Positions 20,075-27,488 of a stretch of 64,000 nt of DNA are shown in pieces; positions within the stretch are counted from its first letter, which is position 1, and the number at the start of each line of letters is the position of its first letter. A program made the position numbers and the translations under genes. The notes below the pieces were generated by a model. It saw only the letters and a program-made list of their open reading frames with translations, searched no databases and was not told where the DNA came from. The stretch covers positions 372,001 to 436,000 of the forward strand of contig NZ_JAMXMV010000004.1 in assembly GCF_024055715.1 (NCBI RefSeq), read 5' to 3'. The DNA is from Actinoallomurus soli (lineage in GTDB: Bacteria; Actinomycetota; Actinomycetes; Streptosporangiales; Streptosporangiaceae).

Positions 20075-20178
20075 CCCGCACCGGCCACCATCCGCTGAAT
20101 CCCGTGCCGGCACCCATCCGCTGAAGCCCGTGCCGGCACCCATCCGCTGAAGCCCGTGCCGGCCCCGTTCGCCCAACC
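20075..20178. repeat. 26-bp tandem repeat, four units
   Basis: Units of 26 bp run 20075-20100, 20101-20126, 20127-20152 and 20153-20178. Units 2 and 3 are identical (CCCGTGCCGGCACCCATCCG plus CTGAAG). Units 1 and 4 are diverged, and degraded copies continue to about 20228. The repeat lies directly after the DUF4097 stop codon. Units contain in-frame stops, so it is not coding. The rest of this 350-bp gap, up to the exporter gene at 20423, shows nothing else. Confidence 0.85.
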
Positions 20179-20422
20179 CTCGCCGGCGCCGATCCGCTCA
20201 GCCCGCACCGGCGGCCATCCGCCTCTGGCCCGCACACCTCCCCGGCCACCCGGGACCGGGTTCCCTTCACGGCCGCGCTTTCTGATCCGCCCTCGACGGC
20301 GAACCCGGCGCGGCACGCGGGCCCCGGCTACCGGAGGGCGCCCTTCCCTTCTCACTGCCTCATCCGGACCCCTCTTTCTCCCTTACCGCGGCATGCCGCG
20401 TTGTGACGTAGCTGGAAGGATC

Positions 20423-21367
20423 ATGACTGCAGCCATCAAGGCCACCGGCCTGCGCAAGTCGTTCGGCGACAAGGTCGTCCTGGACGGCATCGACCTGTAT
20501 GTCCCGCGAGGAACGATCTTCGCGCTGCTCGGCCCGAACGGCGCCGGCAAGACCACGACCGTCCGCATCCTGACCACCCTCATCGACGCCGACGCGGGCC
20601 GGGTCGAGGTCGCGGGCCACGACCTCGCCGCAGATCCCGACGGCGTACGGGCCGCGATCGGCGTGACCGGGCAGTTCTCCGCCGTCGACGACAAGCTCAC
20701 CGGCCGAGAGAACCTCATCCTGATGGCCGACCTGAACCACCTCGGCAGGACGCGGGGCAGGCGGCGCGCCGACGAACTCCTGGACCGCTTCGACCTACGG
20801 GAGGCGGCCGGCAAGCTCGCCGGCACCTACTCCGGTGGCATGCGCCGCCGCCTGGACCTGGCCATGACCCTGGTCGGCGACCCGCAGGTCATCTTCCTCG
20901 ACGAGCCGACCACCGGCCTGGACCCGCGCAGCCGCCGCACGATGTGGCAGAGCATCGAGGACCTCGTCGCCGGCGGCGTCACCGTCCTGCTCACCACGCA
21001 GTACCTGGACGAGGCGGACCGGCTCGCCGACCAGATCGCCGTGCTGGACCGGGGCAGGCTGGTCGCCCAGGGCAGCGCGCAGGAGCTCAAACGCCGCGTC
21101 CCCGGAGGGCACATCCGCCTCCGCTTCGCCGATACCACCGCCCTCGGCCGCGCCGCGCACGTCCTGGACGACGCGGTCGCGGAGGACGCCGACCTCACCC
21201 TTCGCGTTCCCGGCGACGGCAGCGTCCAGGCCCTGCGCGACCTGCTCGACCGGCTCGACGCCACCGGCCTGCGGCCCGAGGAGCTGCAGGTCCACACGCC
21301 CGACCTCGACGACGTCTTCCTCGCCCTCACCGGCCGTACCGACACCCCTCAGGAGACCTCCCGATGA
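20423..21367 (+). CDS. ABC exporter ATP-binding protein, DrrA type
   Basis: 314 residues. Walker A GPNGAGKTTT (about 37-46), signature YSGGMRRRLDLA, Walker B VIFLDEPTTGLD, then TTQYLDEADRLAD, where Gln replaces the switch His as is common in DrrA-type ATPases. The C-terminal extension (HIRLRFADTTALGR onward) is the domain usual in daunorubicin-resistance-like exporters. It powers the permease encoded next, presumably to export a lipophilic compound. The ATG at 20423 follows GGAAGGATC. It overlaps the permease gene as ATGA. Confidence 0.9.
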   Translation: MTAAIKATGLRKSFGDKVVLDGIDLYVPRGTIFALLGPNGAGKTTTVRILTTLIDADAGRVEVAGHDLAADPDGVRAAIGVTGQFSAVDDKLTGRENLILMADLNHLGRTRGRRRADELLDRFDLREAAGKLAGTYSGGMRRRLDLAMTLVGDPQVIFLDEPTTGLDPRSRRTMWQSIEDLVAGGVTVLLTTQYLDEADRLADQIAVLDRGRLVAQGSAQELKRRVPGGHIRLRFADTTALGRAAHVLDDAVAEDADLTLRVPGDGSVQALRDLLDRLDATGLRPEELQVHTPDLDDVFLALTGRTDTPQETSR

Positions 21368-22155
21368 GCACCCTGTCGTACGCCGCGAGCGACTCGGCGA
21401 CGATGCTGCGCCGCAACCTCCGGCACGCCATCCGCTACCCCTCACTGACCTTGAGCGTCGCCGGAATGCCGCTCATCTTCCTGCTGCTCTTCGTCTACGT
21501 CTTCGGCGGCGCGATGGGCGCCGGAATCGGCGGCCTGGGCGGCGGCCGGACGCAGTACCTGTCCTACATCACCCCGGGGATCGTCCTGATGACCTTGGCC
21601 TCGGGGTCGATCACGACGTCGGTGGCGGTGTGCGTGGACATGACCGGAGGCATCATCGACCGGTTCCGCACGATGGCGATCTCGCGGGCGTCCCTGCTGA
21701 CCGGGCACGTCATCGGCAGCGTGATCACCACGATGTTCAGTACGGCGCTCGTCCTCGGCGTGGCCGTGGCGTTGGGCTTCCGGCCCGACGCCGGCCCGCT
21801 CGAATGGGTCGCGGCGGCCGGCGTCCTGACCATGGTGACGTTCGCGCTCACCTGGCTGTCGGTCGCCTTCGGCGTGTTCGCCAAGTCCCCGGAGAGCGCC
21901 AGCAACCTGCCCCTCCCCCTGTCGCTGCTCCCGATGATGGGCAGCGGCTTCGTGCCGACCGGCTCGATGCCGTCGGGCCTGCGCTGGTTCGCCGAGTACC
22001 AGCCCTTCACCCCGATGATCGAGACGCTCCGCGGCCTGCTGACCGGCACGGCGATCGGCCACAGCGCCGCCGTCTCCGCCGCCTGGTCCGCCGGCATCGC
22101 CCTCGTCGGCTACGCCTGGGCGAAGACCCGCTTCAACCGGGCCCGCACCCACTGA
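21364..22155 (+). CDS. ABC exporter permease, DrrB (ABC-2) type
   Basis: 263 residues with six predicted membrane helices (first at about 30-50, LTLSVAGMPLIFLLLFVYVFGG). ABC-2 family signatures are present: YITPGIVLMTLASGS and the C-terminal WFAEYQPFTPMIETLRGLLTG. It pairs with the ATPase encoded upstream, with a 4-bp overlap implying translational coupling. The substrate is unknown; no biosynthetic cluster is adjacent. Confidence 0.9.
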   Translation: MSTLSYAASDSATMLRRNLRHAIRYPSLTLSVAGMPLIFLLLFVYVFGGAMGAGIGGLGGGRTQYLSYITPGIVLMTLASGSITTSVAVCVDMTGGIIDRFRTMAISRASLLTGHVIGSVITTMFSTALVLGVAVALGFRPDAGPLEWVAAAGVLTMVTFALTWLSVAFGVFAKSPESASNLPLPLSLLPMMGSGFVPTGSMPSGLRWFAEYQPFTPMIETLRGLLTGTAIGHSAAVSAAWSAGIALVGYAWAKTRFNRARTH

Positions 22156-22256
22156 TCGTCACTACGTTGGGTATCCACTTCCTTGCGCTCGGTAGTCGAA
22201 GGTGTGAGGCTTACCCCCGTCAGGGTCACAGCCATCGATCACTTCGGGAGATCAAC

Positions 22257-22577
22257 GTGCGAAAGAAGACACTGGCGTTGGCCCCGGCGGTCACCGCCGG
22301 CATCATCGCCCTCTCCGCCGCCGCGGCGCAGGCGTCGACCATCGTCGTCTACGAGGGCGACCACTACTCGGGCCACTCCATCACGCTCAGCAAGTGCGGG
22401 ATGAGCAACATCCCCGAGCGATACCACGGCTCCTACAAGTGGTACGCCACCGGACAGAGCGCCCGGATGTACAACCAGCCGAACGCCGAGGGCGTGGTGC
22501 ACTTCGTGCTCAGCTCCGACCGGAACGCCGAGCAGGCGACGCCCTTCGGCTGGAAGAGCATGTTCATCGAGTGCTGA
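22257..22577 (+). CDS. Small secreted protein, I36/beta-gamma-crystallin-like
   Basis: 106 residues. A signal peptide (RKK, hydrophobic core, ending AAAAQA at about 26) precedes an 80-residue mature domain with YEGDHYSGHSITLSKCG and WKSMFIEC, patterns of peptidase inhibitor family I36 and related beta-gamma crystallin folds. Two Cys (about residue 44 and the last residue) may form a disulfide. The function, possibly an extracellular protease inhibitor, is an inference. The start is GTG with CGGGAG upstream. A strong terminator follows at once. Confidence 0.65.
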   Translation: MRKKTLALAPAVTAGIIALSAAAAQASTIVVYEGDHYSGHSITLSKCGMSNIPERYHGSYKWYATGQSARMYNQPNAEGVVHFVLSSDRNAEQATPFGWKSMFIEC

Positions 22578-22584
22578 GGCGTCA

Positions 22585-22621
22585 GGGCCGCGCCCCGTGA
22601 CCCGGTCACCGGGCGCGGCCC
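22585..22621 (+). terminator. Nested terminator hairpin
   Basis: GGGCCGCGCCC (22585-22595) pairs with GGGCGCGGCCC (22611-22621), and inside it GTGAC (22597-22601) pairs with GTCAC (22605-22609) around a 3-base loop. It begins 8 bp after the small secreted protein gene. Confidence 0.85.
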
Positions 22622-22657
22622 GATCCCCGTTTCGCGACGGCGTGCGGCTGCGCGCCT

Positions 22658-22828
22658 TCACCGCAGCCGGGAGCGTACGGCCTGCATCTCGTCGTCCCGC
22701 AGGCCCGCGTCACGCAGGTAGGCGGCGGCGTCGAACGAATCGATGACGGCGAGCAGGGCCTCCCGCTCGGTGGTGCCATGCCGGGCGAAGACGTGCAGCG
22801 TGCAGAAGCGCGGAGCCGTCTCCGCCAT
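22658..22828 (-). CDS. Small 56-residue ORF, possible gene remnant
   Basis: The frame reads MAETAPRFCT and ends EMQAVRSRLR. Codon usage and composition look natural (EREALLAVIDSFDAAAYLRDAGLR is a convincing amphipathic helix pair), unlike the surrounding sequence. I recognise no family. The start codon lies in the middle of a perfect 28-bp palindrome, and the frame stays open for some distance upstream, so it may be the 3' end of a decayed gene. No ribosome binding site is evident. Confidence 0.4.
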   Translation of the reverse strand: MAETAPRFCTLHVFARHGTTEREALLAVIDSFDAAAYLRDAGLRDDEMQAVRSRLR

Positions 22829-22842
22829 ATGGCGGAGACGGC
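22815..22842. repeat. Perfect 28-bp palindrome
   Basis: GCCGTCTCCGCCAT followed directly by its reverse complement ATGGCGGAGACGGC, with no spacer. It covers the start of the small minus-strand ORF, and because of symmetry also creates a MAETA reading on the plus strand. It could be an operator for a dimeric regulator, or a recombination scar. Confidence 0.8.
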
Positions 22843-23040
22843 CGGCGCTACGAGGCGTAGCGCTGCGCCGACGATCCTCCCGCCGCCGCGAGCATGCCCG
22901 CGGCGGCAGGCGTCGACCTCCACGGATACCGGATTTTAGGCCGCGACCATCCTGGTGGCGTTCCAGAACGCTCTCCGAGGGCGCGAAAGGCCTTTCTGCA
23001 TCGCACGGCCGATCGGCCTGGTCCGGTCTCCTGCCTCGAG

Positions 23041-23093
23041 GTTCGGGAAATCTTGGAGTTCCGCTGCCACCGGAACTCGTGGATATCGCGAAC
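23041..23093. repeat. Imperfect 23-bp inverted repeat
   Basis: The arms 23041-23063 and 23071-23093 match at 18 of 23 positions around CTGCCAC; the inner 8 bp (GAGTTCCG/CGGAACTC) and outer 5 bp (GTTCG/CGAAC) are perfect. It lies beyond the toxin gene. The rest of the gap 22843-23118 shows no gene. Confidence 0.5.
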
Positions 23094-23118
23094 TCGCCGA
23101 GGAGGCCGAGACCAGGGA

Positions 23119-23634
23119 TCAGGGCTGCCGACGTTCCCCGCTCCGACTCGATCCACTCAGTGAGGGATCCGACCCCCGCGGGTGCTGGACCACGGGACGC
23201 GTCACCCGTACGACCTCCAGTAGCTCACCCAAGCCCTGGAAATCGTCGGGGTTCGTGGTGAACAGCGGTAGTTCCTCGGCGATCGCCACCGAAGCGATCA
23301 TCAGGTCGGCGACTCTCCGGCGTGGCTTACGGCCTGCGGCGACGACCCCTGCGGTGACTCTGCCGAAGGCCCTCGCGGCCTCGACCCCGAACGGGATGGG
23401 GTCGAATTCGTGCTCCACCCGCTGCAGCACGTCCAGCCGTCGAGCACGCTCGGCGTGCTCATCGTAGTCTCCCTGTTCGCTGTTGGGACGGACCTGGTGC
23501 GGGCCCGCCGACAGTTCGGCGAGTGTGATCGCACTGATCGCCATCTCGTTCGGCAGTTCAGCAGGGTCGATCCAGCTCCGCAGGATCACGATGTTCGTGT
23601 CGAGCAGACCCTGCGGATGACGTTCAGCGCCCAT
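23119..23634 (-). CDS. PIN-domain ribonuclease toxin (VapC-like)
   Basis: 171 residues. The acidic active site of PIN nucleases is complete: D12 in LLDTNI, E40 in TLAELSAG, D110 in RRRVADLMIAS, and N128/D130 in TTNPDDF. VapC-type toxins cleave tRNA or rRNA when freed from their antitoxin. The ATG at 23634 lies inside the end of the antitoxin gene (11-bp overlap), the usual coupling. The tail after about residue 150 is unusually Ser/Arg-rich. The target is unknown. Confidence 0.88.
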   Translation of the reverse strand: MGAERHPQGLLDTNIVILRSWIDPAELPNEMAISAITLAELSAGPHQVRPNSEQGDYDEHAERARRLDVLQRVEHEFDPIPFGVEAARAFGRVTAGVVAAGRKPRRRVADLMIASVAIAEELPLFTTNPDDFQGLGELLEVVRVTRPVVQHPRGSDPSLSGSSRSGERRQP

Positions 23635-23893
23635 AAGGGTCGGCCGCCTCGTGGTCGAGCGCGGCGTCCTGGTCGGCCCGGAACGCGTCGAGGTCGATGG
23701 CGGAGGCACCACGCGACATCGCGGCGAACTCCTCACGGGGCACGAACCGGCGACGCCGACGCAGAGGGATCAGTTCACCGATCTGGTGACCGTCCCTGGT
23801 GACCGTGAACGCCTGCCCGTGCTCGACAGCGTCCATGATCTCTTTGGAGCGGTTCCGCAGATCCCGCTGGGTGATCTCAGGTTGCGCGGCCAT
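23624..23893 (-). CDS. Phd/YefM-type antitoxin
   Basis: 89 residues. The N-terminal ITQRDLRNRSKEIMDAVEHGQAFTVTRDGHQIGELIPL is the Phd/YefM fold, which binds DNA and represses the operon. The acidic C-terminus (LDAFRADQDAALDHEA) would wrap and inhibit the PIN toxin encoded next. The start is the ATG at 23893. A 31-bp inverted repeat lies 19 bp upstream and is the likely operator. The pair sits directly downstream of tsaD on the same strand. Confidence 0.85.
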   Translation of the reverse strand: MAAQPEITQRDLRNRSKEIMDAVEHGQAFTVTRDGHQIGELIPLRRRRRFVPREEFAAMSRGASAIDLDAFRADQDAALDHEAADPYGR

Positions 23894-23911
23894 ATCCCTG
23901 ATAGTAAGCGC

Positions 23912-23942
23912 TTGTGGCACGCTGGGCCACAGCGTGCTACAA
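23912..23942. promoter_or_regulatory. Inverted repeat, probable antitoxin operator
   Basis: TTGTGGCACGCTG (23912-23924) and CAGCGTGCTACAA (23930-23942) are complementary except at one position; the inner 8 bp are perfect, spacer GGCCA. It lies between the tsaD stop codon and the antitoxin start. Autorepression by the Phd-type antitoxin is the likeliest role; a tsaD terminator is the alternative. Confidence 0.6.
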
Positions 23943-23956
23943 CCCACCTCGCGAGG

Positions 23957-24988
23957 CTAGACGAGGACCTGGGTGATGGGGAGGGAGGAGTCGGCGGGGA
24001 GGCCGAGGTCGGAGGGGGCCAGGCCGGCGGCGACGAGTTCGGAGCCGAGGGCCGCGACCATGGCGCCGTTGTCCGTGCACAGCTTCGGCCGGGGCACGCG
24101 GAGCTCGATGCCCGCCTTGTCGCAGCGCTCCTGGGCCAGGGCGCGCAGCCGGGAGTTGGCCGCGACGCCGCCGCCGACGAGGAGGTGGGACACGCCGTTG
24201 TCCTTGCAGGCGGCGATGGCCTTCTTGGTCAGCACGTCGACGACCGCCTCCTGGAAGGCGGCGGCGACGTCGGCGACCGGGACCGGCTCGCCGGCGCGCT
24301 CGCGGGCCTCGACCCAGCGGGCGACCGCGGTCTTCAGGCCGGAGAAGGAGAAGTCGTAGGTGCCGTCGTCGTACTTGCCGCGCGGGAAGAACACCGAGCC
24401 GGGGTCACCCTCGCGGGCCGCGCGGTCGATGTAGGGGCCGCCGGGGAAGCCGAGGTCGAGCACGCGCGCGACCTTGTCGAACGCCTCCCCCGCCGCGTCG
24501 TCGACGGTGGCGCCGAGCGGGCGCACGTCCGAGGCGACGTCGGGGACGAGGAGCAGGGAGGAGTGGCCGCCGGAGACGAGCAGCGCGACGCAGGGCTTCG
24601 GCAGCGCGCCGTGTTCGAGCTGGTCGACGGCGACGTGGGCGGCGAGGTGGTTCACGCCGTACAGCGGCTTGCCGAGGCCGAGGGAGTACGCCTTGGCGGC
24701 GGCGACGCCGACGAGGAGGGCGCCGGCGAGGCCGGGGCCGGCGGTGACGGCGATCGCGTCGATGTCGTTCAGGGTGACGCCCGCGTCGGTCAGGGCCCGC
24801 TCCACGGTCGGCGTCATGGCCTCCAGGTGCGCCCGGGAGGCGACCTCGGGCACGACGCCGCCGAAGCGCGCGTGCTCGTCCACGCTGGAGGCGATCGCGT
24901 CGGCGAGCAGCGTGTGGCCGCGGACGATGCCGACGCCCGTCTCGTCGCAGGACGTCTCGATCCCCAGGACCAGGGGTTCGTCCTTCAT
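23957..24988 (-). CDS. tsaD: tRNA N6-threonylcarbamoyladenosine transferase TsaD
   Basis: 343 residues. Catalytic subunit that transfers the threonylcarbamoyl group to A37 of ANN-decoding tRNAs. The ASKHA-fold motif [12 protein letters not shown] starts the protein, the metal ligands H114 and H118 lie in NHLAAH, and the phosphate loop VSGGHSSL follows. The end [10 protein letters not shown]...[11 protein letters not shown] is also intact. The ATG overlaps the rimI stop as ATGA. Last backbone gene of the leftward tsaE/tsaB/rimI/tsaD group. Confidence 0.96.
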   Translation of the reverse strand: MKDEPLVLGIETSCDETGVGIVRGHTLLADAIASSVDEHARFGGVVPEVASRAHLEAMTPTVERALTDAGVTLNDIDAIAVTAGPGLAGALLVGVAAAKAYSLGLGKPLYGVNHLAAHVAVDQLEHGALPKPCVALLVSGGHSSLLLVPDVASDVRPLGATVDDAAGEAFDKVARVLDLGFPGGPYIDRAAREGDPGSVFFPRGKYDDGTYDFSFSGLKTAVARWVEARERAGEPVPVADVAAAFQEAVVDVLTKKAIAACKDNGVSHLLVGGGVAANSRLRALAQERCDKAGIELRVPRPKLCTDNGAMVAALGSELVAAGLAPSDLGLPADSSLPITQVLV

Positions 24989-25470
24989 CTTCCCACTCCC
25001 TGTCCGGCGGGCACTCCGCTCCGCCGCGAGTCACGGACCATCACGATGGCGTCCACGCCCGATGGCTGGTAGTAGCGCTTGCGGACGCCGACCGGCGTGA
25101 AGCCGAACCGTTCGTACAGCCGCCGGGCCCGGTCGTTGTCGGCGCGGACGTCGAGGAACACCTCGGGGCAGCCGCGGGCCGAGGCCTCGTCGAGCAGCGC
25201 GGTCAGCAGCCGGGCGCCGTACCCCCGTCCCTGCAGCTCCGGCCGTACACCGATCGTGAGGACGTCGGCCTGATCGCCGACGGCGGCCAGGCCCGCCCAG
25301 CCGGCGAAACGCCCGTCGTCGTCCTCGATCACCACGTAGTGCCGCGTACCCGTCTCGTCGGCCAGCTCCTCGCGGTACGCCTGTTCCGACCAGGTCTCCT
25401 CGGGGAAGAGCACGGGCTCGAGCGCGAGGACGTCGGGAAGGTCGTCCGCGGTCATCGCGCGCAGCGTCAC
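24985..25470 (-). CDS. rimI: Ribosomal protein S18 alanine N-acetyltransferase RimI (GNAT)
   Basis: 161-residue GNAT acetyltransferase. The acetyl-CoA loop is [12 protein letters not shown], and [21 protein letters not shown] is the RimI-typical C-terminal part. In E. coli RimI acetylates the N-terminus of S18; in actinobacteria RimI is encoded with the TsaB/TsaD genes and may have wider targets. GTG start, overlapping the tsaB stop as GTGA and the tsaD start as ATGA, so all three are translationally coupled. Confidence 0.92.
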   Translation of the reverse strand: MTLRAMTADDLPDVLALEPVLFPEETWSEQAYREELADETGTRHYVVIEDDDGRFAGWAGLAAVGDQADVLTIGVRPELQGRGYGARLLTALLDEASARGCPEVFLDVRADNDRARRLYERFGFTPVGVRKRYYQPSGVDAIVMVRDSRRSGVPAGQGVGR

Positions 25471-26129
25471 GGCTGCGTCACCCGTTTGCGGGGTCCGGGC
25501 TCGCGGGCGTCGGGCTTGCGGAGGTACAGCGGGACGGGCTCCAGGAGGTCGGGGCCCTCTCCGCCGGCCAGCCGGGTGATCACCAGGTCGGCGAGCGCGG
25601 CCGCGGACGGCAGCGCGGGCTCCTGTCCGGCGAGCGTGTCGGCGTACAGCAGGGCGCCCTCTCCGATGGCGGGCAGGCCCGGCTCGGCGGCCTCGGCGGG
25701 CTTGCCGACGGCGGGGCCACCGGCGCGTTCGCGGGCCGAGGCGTACGACGCCCAGTAGACCTCCTTGCGCCGGGCGTCGGTCGCCGCGACGAAGGGGCCG
25801 GTACGGCCGGACTGCCAGGCGAGGACGTCGAGCGTGCAGACGCCGTGGACCGGGATGCCGAGCACGGCGCCGAGCGCGCGGGCGGTGGTGAGACCGACGC
25901 GCAGGCCGGTGTACGGGCCGGGCCCCACGCCGACCGCGATGTCCGTCAGATCGGCACGGGTCACCCCGGCCTCGTCGAGCACGGTCGCGATGGCGGGGGC
26001 GAGCACCTCGGCGTGCCGCCGCCGGTCGACCGCGTTGGACTCGGCGCGCAGCCGGACACCGCCGGAAGTGCCCTCGCTCAAGGCGACGGTGACCGCGGCG
26101 GTCGCAGTGTCAAAAGCCAAGACCAGCAC
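25467..26129 (-). CDS. tsaB: tRNA t6A biosynthesis protein TsaB
   Basis: 220 residues, ASKHA fold, dimerises with TsaD and is needed for t6A formation. Starts LVLAFDTATAAVTVAL and contains VGVGPGPYTGLRVGL, the hallmark TsaB glycine loop. The C-terminal part is degenerate as usual. GTG start at 26129. A membrane protein gene lies between it and tsaE. Confidence 0.94.
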   Translation of the reverse strand: MLVLAFDTATAAVTVALSEGTSGGVRLRAESNAVDRRRHAEVLAPAIATVLDEAGVTRADLTDIAVGVGPGPYTGLRVGLTTARALGAVLGIPVHGVCTLDVLAWQSGRTGPFVAATDARRKEVYWASYASARERAGGPAVGKPAEAAEPGLPAIGEGALLYADTLAGQEPALPSAAALADLVITRLAGGEGPDLLEPVPLYLRKPDAREPGPRKRVTQP

Positions 26130-26180
26130 GACCTACGAGCGTAGCGCGCCCATGACGTCACTCTGACCGGGCGGCGCCGT

Positions 26181-26906
26181 TCAGGACTGGGACTGGAGCT
26201 TGGAGATCACGTCGCGGGCTGCGGAGAGGGCGCCGTTGGTGGCGTCGGAGGAGGAGATCGGCTTCATGTCGCCGTCCTTGTCGTCGCCGCCGGAGAAGTG
26301 GACGGTGACGAGGACGTTCGCGAGGCGGGCGTTGGCGACGGCGTCCCCGATGTCGTCGTTGTCGACGGTGTAGACGACGTACGCCTGCTCGCCGACGCCG
26401 CTGACGCCGCGGCTGTCGCGCACCTTGACCGTGTCGGCGAGGTCCTTGCCCGCCCGGTCGGAGTCCCACTCGTCGCCGAACGTCCGGGTCGCCACGCCGG
26501 TCGCGCTGGTCGTCCCGTCGCCGGTGAGGGCGCGCAGTTCGACGGTGAGCTGCCGGCGGTCGTTGCCGTAGATGCTCCACGCGCACTCGCTGTGCCGGTC
26601 GGCATCGGTCGCCTGGTCCATCTCGGTGCGCTCGGCGCCCGGGGTGAGCTGGTCGGCGACCTTCTGGCTCAGCGCGGTGCAGGCGTCCGGGACGACGTCG
26701 CGCTCGGAGCCGTCGGGCGCGCTCATCGGCGAGCTCTGCGGTCCGGTCGTGGCCCGGTCCGCCGTGGTCCGGGCCTTGCCCGGCCGGAGCAACGCCACGG
26801 CGACCGCGACGGCGCATACCGCGACGACCACTGTGAGGACGCCCGCGACGGCCCAGACGCGTCTGCGGCGTCCGGCCGGGCGGGGGGCGCGACGGCGGCC
26901 ACTCAC
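26181..26906 (-). CDS. Membrane-anchored protein of unknown function (DUF3558-like)
   Basis: About 241 residues. An Arg-rich cytoplasmic start, one membrane helix (VWAVAGVLTVVVAVCAVAVAVALL), then an extracellular domain of about 180 residues with two Cys (DACTALS and SECAWSIYG) that could pair. The spacing and the C-W motif recall DUF3558 and similar actinobacterial lipoprotein-like domains; that match is weak. The GTG at 26906 is preferred because GAGGGGGAG precedes it; the ATG at 26930 is the alternative. It separates tsaE from tsaB in an otherwise tight run. Confidence 0.65.
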   Translation of the reverse strand: MSGRRRAPRPAGRRRRVWAVAGVLTVVVAVCAVAVAVALLRPGKARTTADRATTGPQSSPMSAPDGSERDVVPDACTALSQKVADQLTPGAERTEMDQATDADRHSECAWSIYGNDRRQLTVELRALTGDGTTSATGVATRTFGDEWDSDRAGKDLADTVKVRDSRGVSGVGEQAYVVYTVDNDDIGDAVANARLANVLVTVHFSGGDDKDGDMKPISSSDATNGALSAARDVISKLQSQS

Positions 26907-27032
26907 CAGATCTCTCCCCCTCGACCCCATATGTCCTGTTTCGCCAGGAAGATGAGATTCACTGGTGAGGGTATTGCATGATCGCGATTACGTCTGCGCC
27001 CAAATCGGAACGGACCGGTCCAAATGGCTAGA

Positions 27033-27488
27033 TCACAGCACAGGGTCGACCGGTGAGTCCGCCCAGCGGCCGCCGACACCGATGATTCGGACGGTGCGCT
27101 CCTCGGTCTCCCCGCGCTCGATCGTCACCTCGAGCCGGTCCTCGGACAGCTCCTCGACCATGCCCTCGCCCCACTCGACGACGGTCACGGCGTCCTGCAG
27201 GTCCAGGTCCAGATCGTCGACCTCGTCCAACCCGCCGAGGCGGTAGGCGTCGACGTGCACCAGCGCGGGCCCCCCGGCCAGCGACGGGTGCACCCGCGCG
27301 ATGACGAAGGTCGGCGACGTGATCGGCCCGCGGACCTTGAGGCCCTCGCCCAGGCCCTGGGTCAGCGTCGTCTTGCCCGCGCCCAGCGGCCCGGACAGCA
27401 CGACCAGGTCTCCGGCGCGCAGCGCGGCGGCCAGCCTGCGGCCCAGCTCGCGCATCGCCTCGTCGGTGGGTACCGGGATGGGTTTCAC
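27033..27488 (-). CDS. tsaE: tRNA t6A biosynthesis ATPase TsaE
   Basis: 151 residues. P-loop GPLGAGKTT (about 33-41), switch region ITSPTFVIARVH, and HVDAYRLGG plus VVEWGE, all typical of TsaE, which recycles the TsaB-TsaD complex using ATP. The GTG start overlaps the stop of the upstream hydrolase gene as GTGA. Confidence 0.95.
   Translation of the reverse strand: MKPIPVPTDEAMRELGRRLAAALRAGDLVVLSGPLGAGKTTLTQGLGEGLKVRGPITSPTFVIARVHPSLAGGPALVHVDAYRLGGLDEVDDLDLDLQDAVTVVEWGEGMVEELSEDRLEVTIERGETEERTVRIIGVGGRWADSPVDPVL

Noticed and set aside
23041-23093. Insertion sequence or MITE ends
   Set aside because: An imperfect inverted repeat is present, but there are no flanking target duplications, no transposase fragment and no second copy in the window.
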